From positions 7,192,001-7,256,000 of the forward strand of contig CP053152.1 of NCBI GenBank assembly GCA_014607495.2: DNA of 64,000 nt, read 5' to 3'. Numbering within the stretch: the stretch's first letter is position 1; the number at the start of each line of letters is the position of its first letter. The notes beneath the pieces are model-generated. The model did no database searches, had not been told where the DNA came from, and was given only the letters and a program-made list of their open reading frames with translations. The DNA is from Carposina sasakii (taxonomy: Eukaryota; Arthropoda; Insecta; Lepidoptera; Carposinidae). Made by a program: the position numbers and the translations under genes. Below are positions 11,697 to 24,200 of the stretch, piece after piece.

Positions 11697-12169
11697 GTAA
11701 GCCGAGTAAAACTTTAGCCGGATTACGATCTCTTCATGGGCGCATGTAAGTTGTTTCTGCAATAATTTTTCATTTTGACTAACTTTACACTTGTTCTTGA
11801 GGATTTTCCCGACGTTTCCATTCATCATCATTGTCATTCATCATAAATTCAGAATACATTTTACTAAACAATGATTAGGCTGTATGGGCTTAGTTCCCCT
11901 TGCCTTTCCTTCGGGATAAACTAAAAAAAAAAAAAAAGACGAACTAAGAAGAAGACGAAGGAAAATAATAATTTTTACAAAGTTATGTGTTAATTTGTGA
12001 TTATTCGTAGTATTATTGCATTAATATAAGTCTTAGTATGTAAATAGAAATCCGGAATGTGTTTTAAAGCTTATTTAAGACTATATGGTGATTCATAGAA
12101 TGTGTATGATAAGTCTCTTTATGTTTGTGATTGTATAGTTTGATAATGATTCCCTAGCGCTAATGTGGA

Positions 12170-12223
12170 ATGGCACTGGTTACAATACGACGTTCACCTA
12201 GTGTGCAAGCACCAAGGAAATCT
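12170..12223 (+). CDS. ssh: ssh coding exon 1
   Basis: Encodes MALVTIRRSPSVQAPRKS, matching the start of slingshot proteins (MALVT-x-QRSPS type). Donor TCT|GTAAGT, phase 0. An acceptor at TTGTATAG (12138) would add a 31-nt leader to this exon. Confidence 0.88.
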
Positions 12224-15200
12224 GTAAGTAAAATAATCTTGACAGAAGCTTCTTTTCTATTACTTGACTGGCCTGACTTACAAAATGCTTTCTTTCGTCC
12301 TTGCTCATGAAGACCTTTTTTATATACTTAAATAATATCTTAATTTAAAACATAATTTTATATCTTCAGATTACCAAACAAATGTTTCAGGCTCTATGTT
12401 CAAAAATAGTTAACCCATCACACTATTGTTTAATTAAAGTATACCATCATGTGTTTTGTCAATATAATGCAGGCAGGGGACTTCAGGAGATTTAAGGGGT
12501 AGGCAGAGTATCAAGGGCCGATAGAACCACATGGTGCCACATCCGACCAATTTTAAGGGTATAGTTAAGATGTACAAGTTCGGTTAGTATTGACAGGTGG
12601 TCAGCCCATCCCCTACAAAAAACACCAAGACCCTCTTGTCCCTCTACTGACTTGTACAGTATGCCCGCGAAGAGAAGCAGCTGTCGTATTATATGTTTTT
12701 TTTTCACTCCCAGAGCAGCATAGAAGAACTTATGATGGAACTTTCTTTGCTAAAAGAAGGCTTTTTCTTTTTTTATTATTATTGACTATCTTTCTTACTA
12801 AGTACTCATATACTGTTTTGTATTGTAAATATTTGTTATTTAATAAATATACAGTACATTGTGTAAGAATTACACCCTTAAGCCTAAAGAGGCTGGGCAG
12901 GACTATGCAAACCACATCCACTTTTAGTCAATAACTCATCCACATTTTTAACACAAACTCTAAACCCAGCAATCAAATAAAATCCATTGTGTAATGTTTC
13001 TAAGTAATTCTGCGTAAATACCAGTATTTGTGTGCATTTAGCTGTTGTCCGCAAGTTCACCCACATGGACTGTAGAATGTAGCCTATGTCCTTCTCTGTA
13101 GTCCTAACTAATGTATACAAAATTGGATGAGTTAATAAATTATGAACAAACAAATAACAAATATAATATAATTATATAATTACTTTCACAATAATGCATA
13201 TTATACTATTTGGGATTGAGATATCTCCGGTTCTAATAAGCACCCCTGTTATGCAGGGTACACAACAGGCAAGGGAGGTTAACTTTGAATGCTTGATATA
13301 GTAGTTGAACTCGCCCTTTATTTACTGAGGTGATTTTATTTTTTTAATCACTTAAATATATTTCATATGTATATTCTTTAGTGATGTGCCGGATCGTCTA
13401 AAATGTATATCCTATGGACATGGATCTTAACTTTCTTATGCAGTTGGTGTTAGTGAGTGTGACAGATACTTCATTAAAAAAATCTTTAAATTCGGATTTC
13501 AAATATCACGACGATCTTAGCTTTGTTTTCTTAATAAAAGGTGCGATCTTATAAATTTTTACTACTGGACGCCCGCGACTTCGTCCGCGTGGACAGCAGA
13601 AAAAACAAAATGTCGAAATTATCTGGAATAAAATTTTTATCCCGCCTTAAAAAGTAGCCTATGTGTTAATCCAGGGTGTCAGCTAGCTTCATACCAAATT
13701 TAATTAAAATTTCTCCAGCCGTTTTTACGTGAAAGAGTAACAAACATCCATCCATCCATACTTACAAACTTTCGCGTTTATAATGTTATAATTTTTTATA
13801 ATACTTGCGGGCGACACCGCGACTCCGTCCGCGTGAACTGCAGAAAAAACAAATTTTCGGTATAAAAAGTAGCCTATGTGTTAATCCAGGATGTCAGCTA
13901 ACTCCAATTTAATTAAAATCGCTCCAGCCATTTAGGTGTGAAGAAGTAACAAACATACACACTCACAAACTTTTGCCTTTATAATATTATTGTGATTGAT
14001 CTCATTAAGAAAATAGTTGATTGTGTACCTTTGAGTTATGATAGTAACTGGTACCCCTGTATACCAGTTACTATTATAACTCAAACTCAATTTTAAAATA
14101 CCCTGTATGGTATGGTAACTAATTTCTGTAAAGTTTGCAACATAAAGGAGCCAAATTGTGTATGATTTTAAGAAATAAAAAATTATTTGTATTGAATTTA
14201 AGTTTTTTCTTGCTATCTAATCACATATCAAAAGAATTTTATATATAGGTATAATTTTAAAATTATTAAGGCAAGAAAATCTGTAAAAATCCACCAAAAA
14301 AGTAAAGAATATTTTTGGATCTTTCTTTTGCCTTGGATATCCGCGGATATGGATATGAATCTCCGGCACATAACTGATGTTCTTATGTTTCCCTAAGAAA
14401 ATATTTTGAAAATCATACATACATATAATCACGCCTTTATCCCTTACGGGGTAGGCAGAGCACCAAGGGCAGATAGAACCACATGGTGCCACTTCTGACC
14501 AATTGGACATAGTTATGCAATCTTGAATGCAGTTTTGAAAATCAGTTAGGTACATAAGTTTTGACAGTCCCGTTTTACAGTCAACTGTCCCGGTGTCCCC
14601 GATATGGACTGTGGGACGCAAAATTGTCCCGTTTTCAGAGACCGCACAAAAAATTGAGTAGTAGATAGCCGGCCACCGCCATAATCGAAGATTTAACAGT
14701 AGAAAGTAGTCAATAATTTTATTCTCATTCGCTTCGCCTACATCAGACTTCCCATACATAGTCTGCATTTACCAAAAATAAATGGCAACTTGTGTGCAAA
14801 AAAACCGTAAAAATTTCGCGCTCGCTTCGCTCGCACTACTACTTTCATCAATACTTATTTCAACGCATTCAGTACCGGCAACTACGTCAACATCTCTGAA
14901 CACCACGCATTCTCCTTAACGACGCAAGCACCTGGGAAATGTCTGGTCTTCAAGATATTAAGGTCTAAAGTCAATGTGGACGCGAGTCTACGTGCATTTT
15001 TTCCCCGAAAAAACTTAAAAATCTCCCATCAATGCAAACACTAGAGACCATTTATTAATACAAAAAAAGTTAAGTTTTTAAAATTGAATAAAACTTACTT
15101 TATTTCACGTGTTATAGAGTACGTACCTCTCGTAAATGGTGGCAATGAAAAAATATCCTGTATATAAATAACTTTATAATAGTGTTTATTTTTATTGACT

Positions 15201-18200
15201 ACCTATGATTTGACCTATAAACCAATGTCCCGTTTTGAGTCAAAAAATAAATGGTCACGTTAATCATACTCATGAAATTGTTATGTTTCAATTCACTTCA
15301 CATTATCATCACAATTTGTGACCCACATTAATTGTATAGCAATAACTAAGGCAACTTCTTGTATAGATAAATATAAAATTTTATTTGTATAGTATAGTAG
15401 CTCAATATCTAAATCTGTGATAGCCTTTTAGGTCCCACCATATATTTTCCAATTTTACTTGACCACTCTCTTTCTATTGTTTCAGGATGAGGCAGAAATA
15501 TCAAATGATAACTCTGAAGGTGACGTCGGGAGCAATGTCAGCAAGAGGTAGGTAAATTGAGAATTTTACTATCATTTTTCTACACATTAAAACTAACATA
15601 TTTATGATATTTTGCTAGCTGATGCCAGTGACAGTGACCATTTTCTTGGAGTACAGAAGTTAGATTACCCTAAAAATGGACTCCATTTGGCCAAGGAGTT
15701 CCAAAAATTAACATATTCAAAATATCAAACAAAACTAGTTCTTAACTTAGATGAAAACAAAATAGAAGATAGTGACTCGTCTCCAACGCGTGGACCGCTT
15801 AAATTAGGCCAACGTCGCCTGATTTTACTCATTTGCAGTTGAGAGTAGCAATAGCGCGCTCGTGTGACGGAACAAATTATTTTTTTATTTTAAGCGGGGT
15901 AAAAGTTAACAAAATGCCTTCATGTGCTTTTGTGCGTTGTACTAATCACTCAAAAAAAAAACAAATCACATGGAATCACTTTTCGCACATAAGTACACGA
16001 AAACTTTAAATTCTTAGGTTAATAATTGTAAATTCACTTATTGTTTTGATCGCCATTTTGCAAAGCGAGATAAAAATACTACGCTACTGTCGAAATAAAT
16101 GGGTTTGTCTCTATCGCTCAGTAGTGTACAACGTTAAATACAATTACAGCTGTGTGTGTGTTCGTGCGTGTAGTTGTGTAGCATGCCTAATTTCTAGTTG
16201 ACGATTTTAAGGACGTGCCCTATCTTCCGCTATTTTGTTTTCATCTAAGGTTCTTAACTATGTATTAATTAAGATTCTCTCCTGCAGAAAAATTGCTTTA
16301 AAAAGTAGCCTCTGTCATTATTGATAAATTCAACACAGTACATAGTCCTACGGTTAGAGCTTTCGACCAAACAAATTTTCAGCTTTGTAACCTTCTATCT
16401 ATCTTCTTCTATACATAAAATACTTTGTCCTAAATCAGCACCCAGCATAAACAGCTGATCTAAGAAATATGAAACTTGGAGGGTGTGTTGTTATGACATA
16501 GGCAAGGCATCCGATAAAAACGGATATTTCGAAATTCTCACGAGAACACGATAATATTAAAGTTTACGCGGGTGATGTCGCGGGCAGTAGTGACACCAGC
16601 GCGGCAGCGGTCGATCGTCTATCCACGCGGCTGTCGTTGCCTGGCGTAGCTGATGTCTGCGTCGCCGACGCCGCTTTGGGGCAAAACGGTTTAATGACGA
16701 TACTGGGGGGAAGGGGGGTAAAACTTAACCCAGGTTGTCCAGGTCTAGGATAGAATACCTACCTAGTTACTTCCTGTGTCCTAAAAGGGGCAGAGGTCCT
16801 CCACAGTTGTCCGACATCCGGCTCGGTATTAAGCTTTGCGTTTTAATTCGCGCCAGTTTTTCCCTACTTTCTTCTACTGCTTGGAAGCTGACCTCAATAC
16901 TGAAGCTCAATAAATTAGAATATGTCAGCCGCATCAGTCTCGTGCATTTCGTGAGAAGAACAAGCACTTCTGGGTCCATCTATGTTGCTTGAGCACCAAA
17001 AATATTATTTGTGGGTATGACAGCTAACTTCAATAACTGTGTGGATTTAAGTGTGGATAATTCAGATGGAAAACAGAAATAGTCGAATTAGTAGGTTGAT
17101 CACTTTTTTATTGGTTGCATGTTTGGTACATAGTCTGGTGGCAGGCATGCAATGACCTACATTGAGATTGTAGATGGATATTACTGGGAGAACTAGGTAG
17201 TAAAGGATTTTACAATCTCTGTTCATAAGAATCGACCGTCGCTCGCGTCACGTATTTCACCTTTACCCGAGAAAAAATTTCAGGGACAGTTGTTGGTTTG
17301 AAACGAGCTAAACTCATTTGTTTATTATTTGGAGGAGCTTATCTTTTAATACCTACTTTAATAATATAATTAACCAACCATGTAAGCTGGTCTATTTATT
17401 CGCTGTCCAAAAGCAATAACATGCGCATGGATGGAAGCGTGTCCTGAGTGCCTCGTGTTCCTGTTCTGCGTTGAGTTTCTAAATTTATACGCAGTTTGTG
17501 CTCGGTTCAGAGGGAAGTCGGGCGGACGCACCGGCTGGCGCTCTGCGTCGCACACGCACTGCTCGCCCGATAGTGTTCCACGACGCGCCCCGTGCGGTGC
17601 TCTCGACTTTGAAACACACGGGTACCTGCAATGTTGTGTCTGAAAAATCGGGACATCCTAGCCGCTATGTTAAGTGGCGAGTGTAGTGTTCAGTGACGTT
17701 ACATTGTGTGTGTCATTCGTTTGGTGTTTGGATTACCTCTCTTTGTTTTCGCCATGGTTGCGTTCAGGTAAACAAATCTTCCCGGTACATTTAGTATGTA
17801 TGTACGTACTACATCATCTTACCAGCTTAGGTATTATAAATTTTATGCTAATCTTTAAAATTGTAGGCAACTGATGGGTGTCCAAACATCGTATTTAGAG
17901 AATACAATCCCGGCCATTATTTCCAGTCCCGGGATTACGGGACTGAAAAAAGTCTATCCCAGTATTTGAATATAAATGAAAAATACTACAAAAATTCAAA
18001 TTATCGTGTAATTTCTAATTTGACTTTTATGTGTAGAATATTATTAAGGCTGAAATGGAATAAAAAAATGCAAATTTTCCTAGTACTTACCTAATAACGA
18101 ACCGATTTCAAAGAACATAGCGTCAAGTGTATATTTACTTGAACTATTTTAAACCACTTTTGAGTCGCTTACAACCCGAATCCGGACCTATTTATCTGTC

Positions 18201-21200
18201 GGTATTACCTAACTATCTAGATTAACAGTTATTGAAGTTAATATCTAAAAACTCGCATTTTTTTGAATGACTTGACTAATTTCAAGATGTTTTAGAAATC
18301 AATTATTTGACATCAAGGTTGACTTTTAGGCATAAACACAGTTTTTTATATTTCCATCGAGGGTTCGCCCACCACGGGCTCTACACCCTCCGCTGACCCT
18401 CGGATCTCTCTCCCTCGATGCAATTTTTAACTTCCGAATAGTGACGCCTGATAAGTTTTTTTATATATCATAATACATTTAAACTAATTATTTTATAGCG
18501 CGGAGGAGCTAGAACGTGAAAAGTTGACATTTTTTAAAAATTTTGTCCAACTTGGGTAAAGTTACGGTGAAGGTATAAGTTTCCGAAATATTATATTGAT
18601 ATTACATACGTTTAATTATGGTATGACAAATAGCATAGCGATTTTCAAACAGGGTTAAGGGGTTGACGAGATGACGAGAAATTGTCTACCATATTACTTT
18701 TTATTTTATAAAACTCCTTTCAAGTTAATCCCGGGATAAATGTAGCTTTTAGGTTTTTATCGTAAACATATTTTACATCGAATTTATAAAAATTTAAAAG
18801 GATTTTTTTTAGAAAACATGGTTATGATCTATTTTTTAATATAAATTATCCCAAATAAGCTTGAACCCTGCATACACCCCAAGGAAAAATAAAACAGCTG
18901 TGCACCTAAAAGTATTTGACTACTAAAGTAGCTTTATCTGGCTGGAGAAAATAAAGAAACAAACAATACCAAAACATACAAATCCATAAGTATCACTAAT
19001 ATATTTTAGGTTATAGGTAAACTAGCAGCCCGCGGTTCCGGCTTCGCTCGGATATTCGACTTTTACAGCTGTAGTTATGAAAATAGAAACTCCTTCCAAT
19101 TCAAAGTGATAATAAGTTGCCAATTATTATATCTGACAGATGGACAGACCTAGGTTCTTTATTAATTACGGAAAACTAATAAATTACCGGTAGGTAGTTT
19201 AAAATTGAGTTTCTTTAAATATTAAAGAAATACCTAAATTTTATAATTCGACACAACCATCAACGTTGTCTGCCCTCACGTGTCTGCCCGTTCGGGTCGC
19301 GCACCTCAACATGAGCCCACCCCCACCACCGCCGTCGCCGCCGCCGCGCGCCGCCACTCGCCGCCACTGTCGTGCTATGCGGACCGACCGACTGACACAA
19401 CGACGGAACGCAGCCGCCGCCGCCGCCATCTCTGCCCTCGGCATTGTAAATGCATCTTGTGTATTAATATTAACATAAAAGTGTTATGATATATATATAT
19501 TCGGAATCCTCATTTCATCAGCTTTAATTTGATATGCATTTTGTTTTATGTTTATTAGTCTATGTCGGTAGGAACATCGAGTAATTGAAAAATAAGATAT
19601 TTCGTAAATTAAACTTGAACACCACTAAAATCGTTATTGTGGCTAAACCTTAAAGGATAGACATATGCTATCGCAGACTTTTTTATAGAACTTTTTGAGA
19701 AGAATAATTCCCCCATACATTGTTATTCTGTATTTTGAGTTATTTCAGCAGCGCACGCAATGCAAGCCTCCAAAAAGCTCGTTTTTCTTCCGTCCGTCTG
19801 ATAACTGTTACGATTACTCTAATAATTTCTTAAGTAGGTACACCTAAATTATACACCTATAGAATCCCTGGAATGTCTTCTTTCCATTATTGAAAACCGC
19901 ATAGCTATTGATATAGTAGTTTTTGAGATCCTAGGTAACAAACACATTTTGGGCGCCCTTCGCAACTTCATTTTATACTATGTATAGATAGAAGATGAGT
20001 TTAAAATACATAAGCACTGCTAATTAATTTGTTATTCTTCAAATATACCGTAGAATTCATCGTAACAATTTAAACTAAATAGTTATAACAAACAAATTAA
20101 TGGACACATAATGTGCACAGTAAATAATCAAAAATTAAGAAAGGTATCGATAAAGATACGAGTAACATTCTAAGCAAATTGTCGTCATCGTTCTATTTAA
20201 ATTAATTATTTAACTATGTACCTATGTCTATAATAATAAATTTATGCGTGTTTAAATATACCCTACTAGAGGGCCCAACAGATCAGGATCGCTTCTGATA
20301 TGTTTCAATGCGGTAGTAAGTCAGCAGGCTTTTTACGAGAAAACGGCAGAAAATATCCTATAAGTGGGTGCGCCAAAGTTCACCTAAAATTTCAACTCCG
20401 ATAATTGGTAATCCGAAAATGTTCTTCCTAAAATCGCAATTCCTAACTAATTCTCTTTCTAATGTTCATAATTCCGGATCATTCTATTTCAATTTTCAGA
20501 AGCAGTAAACAAACATCTATTATACTATTATTTGTTTTCCTATATTTTCTCAACATAACCATGTTTTACACTATTATTCAGTCATATTTTTTTAACCGAC
20601 TTCAAAAAAGAGAGGTTATCAATTCGTCTGTATGTTTTTTTTAGGTGTGCTCGACTTTTGGGAGGAAGTCGGTTTTTCGTTTTAAATTTTTTTTTATGTG
20701 TGTTACCTCAGAACTCCGTCATTTATGAACCGATTTCAATTTTTTTATAGTTTGTCATGGTATGCGTCCAAGTTGGTCCCATATTCACCACATCAGGATC
20801 TGATGATGGGATTTTGGAGAAATCGAGGGCAATCCTCAAATATTGTAGGCACATGTAGTCTGTTTTTATACTTTTACTGAGCGTTTTGATCACGTACGTA
20901 TAAAACATAACATCTGATGATGGAATCTCTAAGGAATCTAGGGATATCCTCAAATATAATAGGCATGAGTAGTCCGTTTTTAGATTTTTGTATATAATTT
21001 TCGTCAGCTACACATAATATAACGGAAACGAGGGTCTGATGATGGAGCCGCCGAAAAACAGATAGTGGAACTTTTTAGTAACAAAATCCCCCTATGGCAG
21101 GGGGGCCTACGTCCAGTAATGGACTGCAATAGGCTTATGAAGATGAAGATAATTGTGTTAAGTCATGAAATTATATGTTGCGTTAAACCGTGTCCGAAGT

Positions 21201-24200
21201 AAGATGGTTATAGAGAAAGAGGTAGAAATGAGAATAACGAGATGACGGATAATAGGGATGAATGAAAGAAGAGTACCTACATATTGCACCGACTCCAAAT
21301 GATTGGCAACAGGGCAGGAATAAGGAGTATAATTATATGTTGCTTATATTGTCACACGTAAAATTTCGAAGCCTAGTCATTTCTCTCAGTGCCCTTTCGT
21401 TATGTGGCCTATTTAATAATTTGCTGGCATCTAAATCTGACAATATTATGCCTTCTAAACTTCGTTAACGCAATATATATTTGCCCTTTAGCAAAATTTT
21501 ACTTTAGTAAGCTTAATTTTGGCTCATAGGGAAGAAAGTCGGTTTTTCGTTTAAAAAAATTATTATTTATTATTTAGATTTGTTTATATTAATAATAATC
21601 AACATTAAATATCTATATTAATTTATTACAAATTTGGTATTTTTTTACATAACATGAATTAAATTTACTTAGGTAAGCCACGAAGTGGGTTAGGTTAATG
21701 TATAAATACAGTAAAATTTTCGGAAAGATAATTGTTATGAGCATCGTCTGTAGTACTACAAAGTATATGACTGAAAACTTTAGGAGTAAAATTTTTAGGA
21801 AGAGTGATCAGTCGGATTATCGGTAGGAATAGCAATTTCGGGTGAAAAAATTTAATGAGCCAATATGGACCCCCTATAAATGGATGGCAAGAGATCCAGA
21901 AAGGACCGAGGTATACTCGTATTGTGTGGTAGGTTAATCCTGAGAAACTACACCTTATATGCATTTTTCTCTAAGTTCATTAATCGTTTATTTTGTGTCC
22001 GTCATTCGTAGTAGCGTCCGCCTACTCTACTCGCTGTTCAATTTTGGCGAGCACACATGCGTTACTCTGTTATGATTAGTGGACTATAATAAGTCTGTTT
22101 ATTTGTGATTCGCGTACCTACGTCACGAATTTTTCATCGCTTTAGTGTGAGGCAAGTGTCAGATGGGCGGCTGGCTGCCCCATGGCATAGAGGAATAAAA
22201 GTGGCAATGGGGCGGCGGGCATGGTGCCCTGAATAGGCAGTTGAGAGTTGGGCGCGGACGTCTGATCCGCACTTCACTGTATTTGTATATGGACGCCGCT
22301 CTGGCAGCACGCCGCCGCCGCTATATTTAATGAACCTTGAGAACACCGCCCTTGCTGACTAACGTTATCCGACTTTGATATATCTCGCTAATTATTATGT
22401 ATTTACTACGGTTATTCTTCTGAACTATTTTCGTTATACCTCGCGCCTCACCTTTCCTTTTACTGGTACAGGTTGGTACATCTTCCTTCTCCCGCATGTT
22501 TCCCGTGGGTTACGCTATTATTAGGATGACCTCATCACATTTTACACTTACATAAATAACACAATCTTCAAAGGCATCCTCAAATAGGTAAATGTCACAG
22601 CGCATTATTTTTTTTCTATATTTGTTACATTATCACTGCTTTGTGGTAACCAAAATAGTGTGTCTAATTACTGACTTTCTTTCCTTGAAATTGTTTAAAC
22701 ACTATAGATACTTAACTAAATTAACAGATAATGGAAGTATTTTTTGTTCCTCGAGTACCTACCTACATACCTATATGAGTGTTGTAATTAGGTCTGATAT
22801 TGAGAATAGAACATTGGCAATGCCTTCTGCGAAATAGGGTCGTTTACAGTTTTTTATTTGTATTTATATCGAAAAATCATAAAATAAAGGAATCATTTGC
22901 GAAAGAAAAACTTTGCTAGCGTGAATATTTCCGGGATATAACGTTTTCAAAATCACAATTTTTGACTTGCCAAAAAACGCTCCATACAAACAACTACCAC
23001 CACGTGACGTCACTCTTTACTTGTATGCGCGTAAAAGAACTTTTGTTCTACAGCTATATTAAATACTAGTGGCCCGTCCTCATTTCGCTTCGGTACATAT
23101 TCTCTAAAATTTGAAATTCCCGTTTGTCCCGTTCCCGTGGGAATTTCGGGAAATTTGTCCTCAGTGCTTCCTCGCACTCCCTAACGAATATACATGCCCG
23201 ATTTGTGCTTTATATTTATAGCGGTTTTCGTAAAAAATCGAATTCCCGTTTGTCCCGTTCAGGTGGAAATATCGAGAAATACGTTCTCAGTACCTCCGCA
23301 CACTCCCTACCTTTCATCATTATATTGTGTCAAATGGTTTTCGTTAAAATTGGGAATTCCCGTTTGTCCAGTTCGCGTGGGAATTACGGGAAATCCGTTC
23401 TTTATACTCCCTAGCAGACCCTAATGAACTTGAATCTTCGATTTCAACTTCATATGTATGCCTAACGGTTTTCTTAAAAAAAAAATTATTCCAGTTTGAT
23501 CCGTTCCGGTGGGAATTTCGGGAAATATGTTCTCAGTTCTTTCTTGCACTCCCTACCGAATACCTGTCATATTTCATCTCTATATGTCATGTGGTTTTCG
23601 TAAAAACTTGAAATTTCTGTTTGTGCTGTTCCCATGGGAATTTCAGGAAACCCGTTCTTAATGGTCTTTTACACCTCCTAACAAACATACACACCAAATT
23701 TCATCTGTGTACGTCAAACGGTTTATTTTTATACTTATGGAATAAGCTTTTGTTCCGGTACAGTGGAAATTTCGGAAAAAAATTGGAATTCCTGTCTGCC
23801 CCGTTCCCATGGGAATTTTGGGAAATCCGTCCGTACTCTCTTACACCCCCTAACGAACATAAACACCAAAAGGGAGTGGGTGTAATTTACTTTTGAAATT
23901 TAAAATTTATTTGTATGTGTCGTTTCTTCGTGGGGTCATGTAGGTATGTTGTTTTCGCAATTCTTTTTGATTTTGACTAATTTTTTCATGTTGTGTCATG
24001 TCATCTGTACGTCACAGAATAATAAATTCCCAGAACTCGTGATCACGCACACTTTTGAAGCAAACATTTTAGTATGTCAAATTTTTACAACCTATTTACT
24101 GTATCTAAAAAATTGATAATATTTATCGATTTGGTAACAATCGGCGGGTAAGAAGAGCGGAGGATGCGGGATTTTTGACTCGTTTTTGCTTCACTACCCG

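Noticed and set aside
15612..15842. 76-codon plus-strand frame after ssh exon 2
   Set aside because: It spans the boundary of the P-like MITE and uses no splice signals; it is a chance frame.
23124..23424. Two overlapping frames of 96 and 76 codons
   Set aside because: They translate the tandem AATTCCCGTTTGTCCCGTTC units of a retroposon.
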